A stretch of DNA of 64,000 nucleotides from CAZXFA01 sp964640085 (GCA_964640085.1 CAZXFA010000001.1:186001-250000), one strand, 5' to 3'. Counted from the first letter of the stretch, positions 6,219 through 15,640 are shown. The notes: generated from the sequence alone by a model not told the origin. Made by a program: numbers and translations.

Positions 6219-8761
6219 GGCGGGGGTCGACCCGTCGGTCCGGCCGCGTTCCCCTCGCCACCGTTCCCGTTCCCCTCGCCACCGCCGTTCTCACCGTCGC
6301 CTGTGGCGCCGCCTCCGCCTCCGTCGAAGACTCCGACCTGGATGCTCACCGTGGAGCCCAGGTCGACGACCTTGCTTCCGTCGCCGATCGGCGTCTGACT
6401 GACCACGATCCCGTCGAGCCGTCGGTCGTCGACCGGCACGTACTCCACCTCGGCGACCAGCCCGGCATCCTCGAGGATCGCCACGGCCTCGGACTCCGGA
6501 AGATCCTTCACCCGGGGCACGACGACGGCCTCGCCCTTCCCGTTGCTCACCTGGATCGTGACGGCCCCGCCGAGCGTGAGCCGACTCCCGCCATCGGGCG
6601 ACTGCGCGAGCACGGTGTTCACGGGCTGGAACGAGTCGACCTTCTCGACGATCGGCGTGAAGTCCGCCTCGGCGAGGACCTGCTGCGCCTCCTCGGAGCG
6701 CAGGCCCACCACGTCGGGGACGGTACCGCTCTGCGACGCTGGTGGTCCCTCGAAGCCTTCGACGGCATATCCCTCCATCGCCCGGACCATGAAGTCGTGC
6801 CAGATCGGCGCGGCGACCGTGCCTCCGAACACCGAGCGGCCGAAGTAGGTGTCCATCGGCACCTGCCCGGTGGGGAAGCCCACCCAGACCGCCGTGGCCA
6901 TCTGCGGCGTGTAGCCGGCGAAGTACACGTTCGTGTAGTCCTGCGCCGTCCCGGTCTTGCCCGCCACCGGCCGCCCGATCTGGGCGGCCGTGCCGGTCCC
7001 CCCGGCGACGACCCGCTGGAGCATCGCGGTCACCAGGTGCGCGATGTCGGGGTCGATCGCCTGCTCACACCGCGGCTTGTGGCGGTACAGCGTCTCGTAA
7101 CCGGGACCGTCCTCCCGCGGCGCCTCGATCCGCGCCACGGCGAACGCCTCGCAGTGGACACCATCGTTCGCGAGCGTCCCGTACGCCGAGGCCATGTCGA
7201 GGGTGGAGACCTCCTCGACGCCGAGCGTGATCGAGGGCACCGGGTCGAGGGGCGCGGTGATCCCCATCTGGTGCGCCGCGTCCACGATGGCCTCGGGGCC
7301 GACGTCGAGTGCGAGCTGCGCGAACACGACGTTCACCGAGCCCTGGGTGGCGGCCCACAGATCGATGTAGCCGCGGTCGCTGCCCCCCTCGGCGTTGCTC
7401 ACGCAGCCCGACTCGCTGATCCAGCCCTCGAGCCCGCACTGCGGGGACCGGGAGGAGTACACCTTGCCCGCCGGGAACCCGTTCTGGAACGCCGCAACGA
7501 GGGTGAAGGGCTTGAAGGCCGAGCCCACCTGGCGACGCCCGCGCCAGACCAGGTCCAGCTGGTCGCGCTCGTAGTCCTTCCCGGACAGCATCGTCTTGAT
7601 CGCGCCCGTCGTGGCGTCCACCGAGACGAGCGACGCGTCGGGGCCGCGCTGGGGATCGATCGCTTCGCTCGCGTCGACCGCCGCCTGCGCGTGGGCCTGC
7701 CAGGCGGGATCGAGCGTGGTGTAGACCCGCAGGCCGCCTTGGTAGACGGTGTGGATCCGCTGGTTGCGGGTGACGCCGAGCGCGTCGAACTCACCGGTCT
7801 CGTTGTCCAGGATCAGGTTCCGGATGAAGTAGACGAAGAACGGCTCGACCCGCTGCTCGGGAGGGCCGGCGTCCTCGACCAGACCGAGCGGCTTGGTCTT
7901 GGCGCGCTCCACCTTCGCGGGGTCGGCGAGCCCGAGCGCCGCCATCCGATCCAGGACAAGGTTCCGCCGCGCGAGCGCCGCGTCCTCCCTGGTGACGGGG
8001 TCGTACCGGCCCGGGGCCCGGATCAGTCCGGCCAGGAGGGCGGCCTCGCGGAGCTTCAGCTTGCCCGGCGGCTTGGAGAAGTACGTCTCCGACGCGGTCC
8101 CGATCCCGTAGGCCCCGTTACCGAAGTAGACCTCGTTCAAGTACAGCGCGAGGATCTCGTCCTTGCTGTACAGACGCTCGAGCCGGATCGCCAGGGCGGC
8201 CTCCTGGAACTTCCGGGCGAAGGTCTGCGAGGGGTCGTCGATGATCACGTTCTTCACGAGCTGCTGCGTGATCGTGGAGCCACCTTGCGTGATGTCGCCC
8301 GCGGCCAGGTTCGCGATCGCGGCACGGATGAGCGAGGGGAAGTTGAGCGCACCGTGCTCGTAGAAGCTGTCGTCCTCGATCGCCAGCACGGCGTCGCGCG
8401 CGACCGGGGCGACGTTCTTGAGGCGGACGAGGCGGCGGTTCTCGTCCAGGAACACCGTGGCCAGCACCGAGCCGTCGGCCGCGTAGATCACCGAGCGCTC
8501 GGGGAAGCGCGGGATCCGCACCCGTCCCACGCCCGCCTCGTCCAGGCGGTCGCGGAACGCGTTCACGCTCAGCCCGGCGGCTCCGATCAATGGGAGGAGC
8601 ACGAGCGCCACGAGCATCGCGCCGACGGCGACCACCAGAGCGACCAGGATGGGGGTCGCCGGCGCGACCACCCGCTTGGGAGCGAGCCGGTCCGGACCCG
8701 GCGGCACCGTTCGCCGCGGGGGTCTGGTGGGGGGTCGTCGGGGTCTCGGGGGAGCCTGCAT
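6215..8761 (-). CDS. Bifunctional PBP1A-type transglycosylase/transpeptidase with two PASTA domains
   Basis: An 848-residue class A penicillin-binding protein that polymerises and cross-links peptidoglycan outside the membrane. Order: a Pro/Arg-rich cytosolic tail (1-32), a membrane helix (33-60), a GT51 glycosyltransferase with catalytic Glu129 in IEDDSFYEH and QGGSTITQQLVK (159-170), and a transpeptidase with SAFK (414-417), SVN (475-477) and KTGT (602-605). Two PASTA repeats follow (about 668-735 and 736-805) and a Gly-rich tail closes the protein. PASTA domains bind muropeptides or cell-wall fragments and are typical of actinobacterial PBPs. I chose ATG 8761, with TATCCT (8780..8775) 13 bases upstream. 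It is divergent from the NfeD-like gene. Confidence 0.93.
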   Translation of the reverse strand: MQAPPRPRRPPTRPPRRTVPPGPDRLAPKRVVAPATPILVALVVAVGAMLVALVLLPLIGAAGLSVNAFRDRLDEAGVGRVRIPRFPERSVIYAADGSVLATVFLDENRRLVRLKNVAPVARDAVLAIEDDSFYEHGALNFPSLIRAAIANLAAGDITQGGSTITQQLVKNVIIDDPSQTFARKFQEAALAIRLERLYSKDEILALYLNEVYFGNGAYGIGTASETYFSKPPGKLKLREAALLAGLIRAPGRYDPVTREDAALARRNLVLDRMAALGLADPAKVERAKTKPLGLVEDAGPPEQRVEPFFVYFIRNLILDNETGEFDALGVTRNQRIHTVYQGGLRVYTTLDPAWQAHAQAAVDASEAIDPQRGPDASLVSVDATTGAIKTMLSGKDYERDQLDLVWRGRRQVGSAFKPFTLVAAFQNGFPAGKVYSSRSPQCGLEGWISESGCVSNAEGGSDRGYIDLWAATQGSVNVVFAQLALDVGPEAIVDAAHQMGITAPLDPVPSITLGVEEVSTLDMASAYGTLANDGVHCEAFAVARIEAPREDGPGYETLYRHKPRCEQAIDPDIAHLVTAMLQRVVAGGTGTAAQIGRPVAGKTGTAQDYTNVYFAGYTPQMATAVWVGFPTGQVPMDTYFGRSVFGGTVAAPIWHDFMVRAMEGYAVEGFEGPPASQSGTVPDVVGLRSEEAQQVLAEADFTPIVEKVDSFQPVNTVLAQSPDGGSRLTLGGAVTIQVSNGKGEAVVVPRVKDLPESEAVAILEDAGLVAEVEYVPVDDRRLDGIVVSQTPIGDGSKVVDLGSTVSIQVGVFDGGGGGATGDGENGGGEGNGNGGEGNAAGPTGRPPP

Positions 8762-8825
8762 CGGACTCGGGCCCAGGATAGTCCGGGCGGTGGGCCCCGA
8801 CCGCGCAGGTAGGATGGGTCCGCCC

Positions 8826-10142
8826 ATGCGCCCCGCCGCCCCGTTCCTCCTGTTCGCCCTCCTGTTCGCGCTCGCTCCCGGTGCCCGCGCACAGGAGGAC
8901 CAGGCCTCGGTGGTCGTGATCGAGGTCGGCGGCTCGATCGACCGCACGGTCGCGCGATACCTGCGGGATGCGTTGCAGGACGCGGAGGCTCGCGGCGCCA
9001 CGGTGGTGCTGCAACTCGACACCGCGGGCACCCTCGACCAGGATGCCGTCGAGCTGGCCCGGCGCGTTCACGACGCCGCCGTCCCGGTGGTGGTGTGGGT
9101 GGGTCCGGCGCCGGCGAAGGCTCAGGGGGCGGGGCTGCTGCTGATGTACGCGGCCAGCCTGTCGGCGGTGGCACCGGGGGCCGGCATCGGGCCGCTCACG
9201 CCGCTGGATCTGGCCGGGGCACCCGAGCCGCCACGGGACGAGGTGCAGGCGCTCGCCCGCGCGTGGGTGGAGGAGCGCGAGCGCCCGAGACCCGTCGGGT
9301 TCCCGGATGCGCCCATCGCGGCGGCCGAGGCGCTGGAGGGGAACATCGCGCAGGTCGCCGCGGTCTCGGTCACCGATCTGCTGTCCGAGCTCGACGGCCG
9401 GACCGTCGGCACGGCCGCCGGAGCCGTCCCCCTGCGGACCCAGATCGCGCTCGCCGAGGACGATGAGCCGTTATCCGTGCGGTTCGTGGACCTGGGGCCG
9501 GTCGACCGGGTGCTGCACGCGGCGGCCTCGCCGACCTGGATCTACGTGCTGCTCGTGCTGGGTCTGGCCGCGCTGGCATTCGAGCTCACCCAGCCGGGGT
9601 TCGGCTTCGCGGGCTTCAGCGGGATCGGCATGGTGGCGCTCGCGACCTACGGGCTGGTGGTGGTGCCGTTCTCCTCGGCGGGACTGCTCCTGCTGCTCGG
9701 AGGGATCGGCCTGATGACCCTGGACGTGCTCATCCGACGGTTGGGCCCAAGCACCTGGGCCGGGCTCGGCGCCTTCGTCGCCGGCTCACTCCTGGTGTTC
9801 GGCGACCTCTCGGATCGGATCGACGTGTCCCCGTGGCTGATCGGTGGCGCGGCGGTGGCCGCCCTCATGTACTGGGGGTTCGGTCTCACGGTCGCGATCC
9901 AGGCGCGGGAGCGGATCACCTCCCGTCAACGGGGCTTGGTCGGATTGGTCGGCGAGACCCGTGGGGACCTCGAGCCGGAGGGTCCCGTGTACGTGAAGGG
10001 GACGATGTGGCGCGGGCGGAGCGCCGACGGCCCCATCCCCTCGGGGACCCGCGTGCGCGTGCGGGGCGTCGACGGGCTGATCCTGCGGGTGGAGCGGGAG
10101 TCGCCCCCCGGGCCCGAGGCGCCTCGAGACGACCTCGACTGA
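8826..10142 (+). CDS. NfeD-like membrane protein with degenerate ClpP-type protease domain
   Basis: A 438-residue protein with a signal peptide (1-22), a ClpP/SppA-like domain (about 28-220), four or five membrane helices (about 235-365) and a C-terminal OB-fold NfeD domain (about 375-430). In active long NfeD proteins the nucleophile lies in a motif like ARAASAGT. Here the aligned stretch is AKAQGAGL with Gly101 at the serine position, so peptidase activity is doubtful. Family members work with slipin/stomatin proteins in membrane quality control, but no slipin gene is next to it. Start ATG 8826 fits the signal peptide and a TAGGAT box (8810-8815) 10 bases upstream. Confidence 0.85.
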   Translation: MRPAAPFLLFALLFALAPGARAQEDQASVVVIEVGGSIDRTVARYLRDALQDAEARGATVVLQLDTAGTLDQDAVELARRVHDAAVPVVVWVGPAPAKAQGAGLLLMYAASLSAVAPGAGIGPLTPLDLAGAPEPPRDEVQALARAWVEERERPRPVGFPDAPIAAAEALEGNIAQVAAVSVTDLLSELDGRTVGTAAGAVPLRTQIALAEDDEPLSVRFVDLGPVDRVLHAAASPTWIYVLLVLGLAALAFELTQPGFGFAGFSGIGMVALATYGLVVVPFSSAGLLLLLGGIGLMTLDVLIRRLGPSTWAGLGAFVAGSLLVFGDLSDRIDVSPWLIGGAAVAALMYWGFGLTVAIQARERITSRQRGLVGLVGETRGDLEPEGPVYVKGTMWRGRSADGPIPSGTRVRVRGVDGLILRVERESPPGPEAPRDDLD

Positions 10143-10269
10143 ACGGCCGTTCGAACCGTCCGACGTTACGGAAGTGTGCTGATGTCACGGCCCCGTCGGT
10201 GGGTCGAATCCCCCAACCCCCCGGATACGAAAGACCTATCGGAGGCACCGCACGAGGAGGACGGCCACG

Positions 10270-10551
10270 GTGTCCGAGACGATGCACGCTGGCTGGAGCT
10301 GGGGGTGGCAGTTCCACGGTGCCTGCCGGGGCGAGGATCCGGTGTTGTTCTTCGCCCCCAACTACTTCGAGAAGCGCGAGGAGAAGGGTGGCCGCGAGGC
10401 CAAGGCCAAGGCGATCTGCGGTCGGTGTCCCGTCCGCGAGCCGTGCCTCGAGTACGCGCTCCGGATCCGCGAGCCGCACGGGATCTGGGGCGGGCTGAAC
10501 GAGCTCGAGCGACGGCAGCTCCTGCGCCAGCGTGCCCTCCAGGCCGGCTGA
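10270..10551 (+). CDS. WhiB-family iron-sulfur transcriptional regulator
   Basis: A 93-residue WhiB-like protein with the four cluster ligands Cys19, Cys50, Cys53 and Cys59 (C, then CxxC, then CxxxxxC) and the GIWGG turn (71-75), followed by a basic C terminus. WhiB proteins bind a [4Fe-4S] cluster, usually dock onto region 4 of the primary sigma factor, and are confined to actinobacteria and their phages. GTG 10270 is preceded by GAGGAGG. The 127-base upstream region is unusually long for this window and probably carries its promoter, but I cannot assign hexamers with confidence. The subclass cannot be fixed by eye. The short acidic N terminus resembles WhiB1/WhiB2-type proteins. Confidence 0.93.
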   Translation: MSETMHAGWSWGWQFHGACRGEDPVLFFAPNYFEKREEKGGREAKAKAICGRCPVREPCLEYALRIREPHGIWGGLNELERRQLLRQRALQAG

Positions 10552-10620
10552 CGGCTCGCGCCGCCTCGCCGCGTCTGGCAGGATGCCCGTGGACGCCGAC
10601 GCCGAAGGGGTGAGGCCGCC

Positions 10621-11076
10621 ATGGTCGAGGAACTGCTCGCGCAGCTCGGGATCCGGCTCCCGGCCGCCGTCGCCCCCCTCGCGTCCTACGTTCCGGTGCG
10701 GGTTTCCGGCGACCTGGCCTACGTGTCCGGTCAGGTGCCGATCGAGGACGGCCAGGTCATGTTCGGCGGGAAGCTCGGGACTGACCTCTCGGTGGAGGAG
10801 GGCCAGCAGGCCGCCCGCCGCTGTGCCCTCCAGGCGCTGGCGGCCCTGCGCGAGACGCTCGGGAGCCTGGATCGCGTGAGAGGGGTCGTGCAGCTCACCG
10901 TGTACGTCGCCTCCGCACCCGGCTTCACCGACCAGCCGCAGGTGGCCAACGGCGCGAGCGACCTGTTCCTGGAGATCTTCGGGGAGGAGGGCCGCCACGC
11001 GCGCGCGGCGGTGGGCGTGGCCGAGCTGCCTCGTGGCGCCGCGGTGGAGGTCGCCGTGCTCGCCAGGGTCGCCTGA
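10621..11076 (+). CDS. RidA/YjgF-family protein
   Basis: A 151-residue RidA-fold protein. The family hydrolyses reactive enamine/imine intermediates made by PLP enzymes, though many long members have no proven activity. The YVSGQVP motif and the C-terminal LPRGAAVEVAVLA segment are typical. The product is longer than the 128-residue archetype because of an N-terminal extension. It lies 69 bases after whiB. GGGGTGAGG precedes the ATG. It ends 1 base before the convergent selB stop. Confidence 0.85.
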   Translation: MVEELLAQLGIRLPAAVAPLASYVPVRVSGDLAYVSGQVPIEDGQVMFGGKLGTDLSVEEGQQAARRCALQALAALRETLGSLDRVRGVVQLTVYVASAPGFTDQPQVANGASDLFLEIFGEEGRHARAAVGVAELPRGAAVEVAVLARVA

Positions 11077-11077
11077 G

Positions 11078-12961
11078 TCACTCCTCCCGATCCACCGACG
11101 CGGTGGCCCTCGGGAAGCGCAGGTCGCCCACACGACGCGTCATGCCCGCCCGGTCGAGATGCTCCATCAACGGAACCGTGTACCTCCTGGACGTCCCGAG
11201 GGCCTGGCGGAGGGCGCTCACCGTGATCCCGTCCGCCGCGGCCCCCCGCACCAGCTCCATCGCGCGCTCGACGAATGCGGGGGTGAGCACCAGGTCCGGC
11301 CCGATCTTCACCAGCGCGCCGGCCCGCGTGGCGGCCTCGATCATCTCCGAGCCGAAGCCCGCCGATCGGAGCTCTGCGATCGTCGGCGGCGTCGGCTCGG
11401 CCGAGGCCACCGCGGACACGAGCCGGTCCACCTCGGCATCGGGCAGCGCCACGCGATGGTCGGCGATCCCGACCGTCGACCCGCGCCGGCCGAGCACGCC
11501 CCCCTCGATCAACCGTTCGACGACCAGCTCCGCGAGCTCGGGTTCGTCCGGCACGCCCACCCGGCGGAGCCTGGAGCCCGCCCGCGTCCGCAGGTCCGTG
11601 ACGTCCATGCCTTCGGCAAGCGGGTGCTCCGCATGGAAGGCCTCGAGATCCTCCCGAAGGCCTTGGGTCACCGCGGCCGACACCCGTTCCGCGACCCACC
11701 AGCCGCCCGCCCGGATGGCTCCGGGGACCTCGGTCGGCGAGATCCCCGTCAGCGGGTGGAGGTCGACGTCGCGGACCGCGCCCCGTTCGGCGACGAGCAG
11801 CGCCGGCAGGTTAGCCCGCTCGGCGCGTTCCCTGGCCCGCAGCCGGTCGTTCGCGGTCCGTCCCGGGCGGCCGGGGGGATGGGGATCGAGCACGGTCCCC
11901 CCCGCGACGGTCTCGCGGCGCCCGGACTCGCGCAGGACGAACCGGTCGGAGACGTCGAGCACCAAGGGCGCGGAGAGCCGGATCCGGGCGAAGGCGCCGT
12001 CCTCCGGCAGCTGCGTCACGCCGTAGAGGCGGATCCGGGCTTCGCGCTCGGCGGCGCCGGCGTGCACCGTGAAGGCACCCCGCTGGCCGACGGGGCGTCC
12101 GAGCCCGCGGACCGGCCGGATCCGGGCCTCGAAGGTTGCGGTCGGACGCCAAGCCCCCGGATGGCCGATCACGTCGCCCCGGGCCAGGCTCGCCCGCTCG
12201 ATCCCCGCCAGGTTCACGGCGACGCGGGAGGCTGGTCGGGCAACCTCGATCCGTCGCCGGTGGGTCTGGAGGCTCCGGATCCGGGCGCGCACGCCGGCCG
12301 GAGAGGCCTCCACCTCGTGCCCGAGGGCGAGCCGACCCCCGGTGAGCGTCCCCGTCACGACGGTGCCGGCACCCGCGATCGTGAAGACCCGGTCGACGAA
12401 CAGCCGCGGCCGCCCGTCCTCCGGCGGCGGCGGGGCCGAGGTCACCATGGCGTCGAGCGCGTCGACCAGGGCCTCGAGCCCCAGGCCGGTCGTGGCGGAT
12501 GTGGCGATCACGTCGGCGCCCTCGAGCGCCGTCCCGCGGACGCGGTCGCGAACGTCGCGCTCGGCGATCGACAGCGTCTCATGGTCCACGAGATCCGTCT
12601 TCGTGAGCGCGATCACCGCCCCGTGCAAGCCGAGGACGTCGACGATCGCCAGGTGCTCCTCTGACTGGGGCTTCCAGCCCTCGTCCGCGGCGACGACGAA
12701 CAGGACGAGGCGGACCGGTCCCACCCCCGCGAGCATGTTCCGCACGAACCGCTCGTGCCCGGGGACGTCCACGAACCCGATCTCGTGACCCGACGGGAGC
12801 GTGCACCAGGCGAACCCGAGGTCGATCGTCAGCCCGCGGCGCTTCTCCTCCGCCAGGCGGTCAGGGTCGATGCCCGTCAGGCCGACGATCAGGCTCGACT
12901 TGCCGTGGTCGACGTGTCCGGCCGTCGCGACGACGTGCAGCGGTCGGTCCGGGTCAGGCAT
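11078..12961 (-). CDS. selB: Selenocysteine-specific elongation factor SelB
   Basis: A 627-residue translation GTPase that delivers selenocysteyl-tRNA to UGA codons by binding the SECIS hairpin in the mRNA. G1 motif GHVDHGKS (15-22), G3 DVPGHE and G4 TKTD are present, followed by beta-barrel domains and a C-terminal winged-helix region (about 390-627) that binds SECIS RNA. ATG 12961 overlaps the selA stop by 8 bases, so the two genes are translationally coupled. I find no selC (tRNA-Sec) or selD in the window, so they must lie elsewhere if the pathway works. Confidence 0.93.
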   Translation of the reverse strand: MPDPDRPLHVVATAGHVDHGKSSLIVGLTGIDPDRLAEEKRRGLTIDLGFAWCTLPSGHEIGFVDVPGHERFVRNMLAGVGPVRLVLFVVAADEGWKPQSEEHLAIVDVLGLHGAVIALTKTDLVDHETLSIAERDVRDRVRGTALEGADVIATSATTGLGLEALVDALDAMVTSAPPPPEDGRPRLFVDRVFTIAGAGTVVTGTLTGGRLALGHEVEASPAGVRARIRSLQTHRRRIEVARPASRVAVNLAGIERASLARGDVIGHPGAWRPTATFEARIRPVRGLGRPVGQRGAFTVHAGAAEREARIRLYGVTQLPEDGAFARIRLSAPLVLDVSDRFVLRESGRRETVAGGTVLDPHPPGRPGRTANDRLRARERAERANLPALLVAERGAVRDVDLHPLTGISPTEVPGAIRAGGWWVAERVSAAVTQGLREDLEAFHAEHPLAEGMDVTDLRTRAGSRLRRVGVPDEPELAELVVERLIEGGVLGRRGSTVGIADHRVALPDAEVDRLVSAVASAEPTPPTIAELRSAGFGSEMIEAATRAGALVKIGPDLVLTPAFVERAMELVRGAAADGITVSALRQALGTSRRYTVPLMEHLDRAGMTRRVGDLRFPRATASVDREE

Positions 12962-14348
12962 CCTGGACGTCGTCGCCCTCCCGCGCGTAGACGATCGCCC
13001 GAGCAAGGTCGGCCACCTCGTTAGGGCCCACTGTGCGCAGGTCGAACAGCACGCCCTCCTCCGTCACGCGGCAGAACACCGAGGGCCTGCCGACCCGCAG
13101 CCGGGCGGCCATCGCGGGCGGATCGGGTGTCTGGACCCGCACCCCGAACGACGGCACCGAGGTCCCGGGGAGGGAGCCACCGCCCACCGCCGAGTCGCAC
13201 CGCACGACGTGCGCACCGGTGAGGTCGCCGTCCAAGGCGAGGGCGAGGTCCTCTGCCCGCCGCCGGACCCGGTCGGCGGGCTCGCGCAGCATCCGCCAGA
13301 TAGGGAGCTCGTCGCCGCGGCCCGCCGCGATCTCGGCCAGGACCGTCTCGAGCGCGGCCACTTGCATCTTGTCGACGCGGACGGCGCGGGCCATCGGGTG
13401 CCGCCGGGCGCGCTCCACCAGGTCGGCACGCCCCAGGACGATGCCCGCCTGTGGACCACCGAGCAGCTTGTCGCCCGAGAAGATCACGAGGTCGGCGCCG
13501 TCCGCCAGTGCCCTGACGGCGGTGGGCTCGTCGTCGGGGAGCCCGAGCCCCGGGACCCTGTGGAGCAGCCCGGAGCCCAGGTCGTAGACGAGGGGGATCC
13601 CGGCCCTCCGGGCCAGCGAGGCGAGCTGCCGTGCCGAGGGACCCTCGGCGAAGCCCACCACGCGGTAGTTGCTCGGGTGCACCTTCAGGATCAGCGCGGT
13701 CGGGTTCGCGAGCGCCTCGCGGAAGTCCGAGACCCGGGTGCGGTTCGTGGTGCCGACCTCCACCAGGCGGGCGCCGGAGGCGGACATGATCTCCGGGATC
13801 CGGAACCCGCCCCCGATCTCGATCAGCTCCCCCCGCGACACGAGCACGGAGCGGCGACGCGCGAGCGCAGCCAGAGCGAGGAGGACGCCCGCGGCCCCGT
13901 TGTTCACGACGAGCGCGTCCTCGGCACCGGTGATCGCGCACAGGAGCAGCTCGGCGCGGGTGGTCCGCCGGCCCCGACGTCCGGTTTCGCGGTCGATCTC
14001 GAGGTCGACGTATGCGGCCGCGACGCGCGCGGCCGCGCGCGCCGCGGACTCGGGCATCGGGGCGCGCCCGAGTCCCGTGTGGAGCACGACACCGGTCGCG
14101 TTGATCGTTCGGCTCAGGCCGTGCGCCGCCCGGGAGGCGCGGGTGGCCGCGCGGGCCAGCAGGACGTCGGCCGGCGGCGGCTGGACGCCCCGCTTGGCGT
14201 CGGCGCGCGCCTCAGAGAGCACGGCGGTCAGCGTCCGCTTGACCAGGGCGCGGCCGAACGTAGAGCTCGCCCGCGTGCCGGGTGCCGAGCGGAGCAACGC
14301 GTCGACGGACGGGATCCTGCGTCGAGGTTCGGCTCCCGCGGGCGCCAT
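12954..14348 (-). CDS. selA: L-seryl-tRNA(Sec) selenium transferase SelA
   Basis: A 464-residue PLP enzyme that converts seryl-tRNA(Sec) to selenocysteyl-tRNA(Sec) using selenophosphate. The N-terminal helical domain (1-85), the TGVVLHTGLGRAP segment and the PLP-binding Lys294 in SGDKLLGG are all present, and the length is normal. TACCCT (14362..14357) lies 8 bases before the ATG with no Shine-Dalgarno sequence, so the selA-selB operon appears leaderless. It is divergent from nuoD. Confidence 0.94.
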   Translation of the reverse strand: MAPAGAEPRRRIPSVDALLRSAPGTRASSTFGRALVKRTLTAVLSEARADAKRGVQPPPADVLLARAATRASRAAHGLSRTINATGVVLHTGLGRAPMPESAARAAARVAAAYVDLEIDRETGRRGRRTTRAELLLCAITGAEDALVVNNGAAGVLLALAALARRRSVLVSRGELIEIGGGFRIPEIMSASGARLVEVGTTNRTRVSDFREALANPTALILKVHPSNYRVVGFAEGPSARQLASLARRAGIPLVYDLGSGLLHRVPGLGLPDDEPTAVRALADGADLVIFSGDKLLGGPQAGIVLGRADLVERARRHPMARAVRVDKMQVAALETVLAEIAAGRGDELPIWRMLREPADRVRRRAEDLALALDGDLTGAHVVRCDSAVGGGSLPGTSVPSFGVRVQTPDPPAMAARLRVGRPSVFCRVTEEGVLFDLRTVGPNEVADLARAIVYAREGDDVQDA

Positions 14349-14425
14349 GACCAGTCAGGGTACCCCGCCACCGGAGGAGCGGGCGGGCCGCCGGATGGGC
14401 ACCAACAGCGGGCGCGTGGCAGGAT

Positions 14426-15625
14426 ATGCGTCCGGTGGACACCCAAGAGCGAAAGGTCTTCAGCGTGGCCGCGGACCACTGGATGGTCCGCGGCGGCGGC
14501 ATCGACGTCGAGATCGTCGGCCCGGGAGGCCTGCGGACCGAGGAGATGATCCTCAACATCGGTCCGCAGCACCCCTCCACCCACGGAGTGCTTCGCATCG
14601 TGCTCGAGCTCGACGGGGAGGTCATCATCCGAGCCGAGCCGGTGATCGGCTACATGCACCGCGCGGCGGAGAAGCTCTCCGAGTTCCGCGACGCTCGTCA
14701 AATCCTGGTCCTGATGAACCGGCACGACTGGCTCTCGGCGTTCAACAACGAGCTGGGGTGGGTGATCGCCGTCGAGCGGCTGGCCGGGATCGAGGTGCCG
14801 GAGCGAGCCCAGTGGATCCGCACGATGATGGCCGAGTGGAACCGGATCCTGAACCACCTGATGTTCCTCGGTTCGTACCCGCTCGAGCTTGGGGCGATGA
14901 CCCCGATCATGTACGCGTTCATCGAGCGCGAGGAGATCCAGGGCCTGATGGAATCGGCGACCGGCGCGCGGATGCACCACTCGTACGCACGCGTGGGCGG
15001 CCTGAAGGACGATCTACCGCGCGGGTTCCTCAAGCGGTCGGCCGAGGTCTTGAAGCACGTCCGCAAGAGGCTGGTCGACTACGACAACCTGATCATGGGC
15101 AACGAGATCGTCCACGCTCGGACGCGTGGGGTCGGCGTGATCCCTCGGGAGACGGCGATCGCGTACGGGTGCTCGGGGCCCACGCTCCAGGCCTCCGGCG
15201 TCCCGATGGACCCCCGGAAGGACGAGCCGTACGAGAAGTACGCCGACGTCGAGTTCGACGTGCCGATCGGCCGCAACGGCGACTCGTTCGACCGGCTGTG
15301 GGTGCTGTTCCAGCGGGTCCACCAATCGTGCAAGATCATCGAGCAGTGCCTGGAGAAGCTGCCGGCCGGCGACTTCCGCGCGCCGAAGCTGCCGAAGACC
15401 CTCAAGCTCGACGGGGAGGTCTACGTCCGTACCGAGAACCCGCTCGGCCTGATGGGCTACTACCTCGTCGGAGACGGGAAGAAGTACCCGTATCGGATGA
15501 AGATGCGCACCGCGTCGTTCTCGAACGTCTCGGTGCTGCCGGCGGTGCTCCCCGGGACCCTGGTGCCCGACCTGATCGCGATCCTCGGGTCGGTCTTCTT
15601 CGTCGTGGGCGACGTCGACCGCTGA
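14426..15625 (+). CDS. nuoD: NADH-quinone oxidoreductase subunit D (short, stand-alone form)
   Basis: A 399-residue homologue of the 49-kDa subunit of complex I, which helps to line the quinone pocket. HPSTHG (49-54), the RAQWIR region and the terminal DVDR are conserved. Two features are unusual. First, the Tyr that normally follows in the RxDY motif next to quinone is Trp102 (NRHDW). Second, the helix that usually precedes the C-terminal beta region (the MEALIHHFK-type segment) is absent, making it shorter than most. It is not in a nuo operon: the neighbours are selA and a lipoprotein. It could be an accessory copy or the subunit of a rearranged complex. ATG 14426 is assumed. GTG 14435 is possible. 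Confidence 0.88.
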   Translation: MRPVDTQERKVFSVAADHWMVRGGGIDVEIVGPGGLRTEEMILNIGPQHPSTHGVLRIVLELDGEVIIRAEPVIGYMHRAAEKLSEFRDARQILVLMNRHDWLSAFNNELGWVIAVERLAGIEVPERAQWIRTMMAEWNRILNHLMFLGSYPLELGAMTPIMYAFIEREEIQGLMESATGARMHHSYARVGGLKDDLPRGFLKRSAEVLKHVRKRLVDYDNLIMGNEIVHARTRGVGVIPRETAIAYGCSGPTLQASGVPMDPRKDEPYEKYADVEFDVPIGRNGDSFDRLWVLFQRVHQSCKIIEQCLEKLPAGDFRAPKLPKTLKLDGEVYVRTENPLGLMGYYLVGDGKKYPYRMKMRTASFSNVSVLPAVLPGTLVPDLIAILGSVFFVVGDVDR

Positions 15626-15640
15626 GTCGACGCCCGCGCC

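Noticed and set aside
5429..8812. An open frame of about 1100 codons antisense to the penicillin-binding protein
   Set aside because: Its composition is Arg/Gly/Ala/His-rich with no domain, and it is fully opposite a well-supported gene.
14349..14425. tRNA-Sec gene next to selA
   Set aside because: The 77 bases between selA and nuoD do not form a cloverleaf, and no tRNA-Sec-like fold was found in other gaps.
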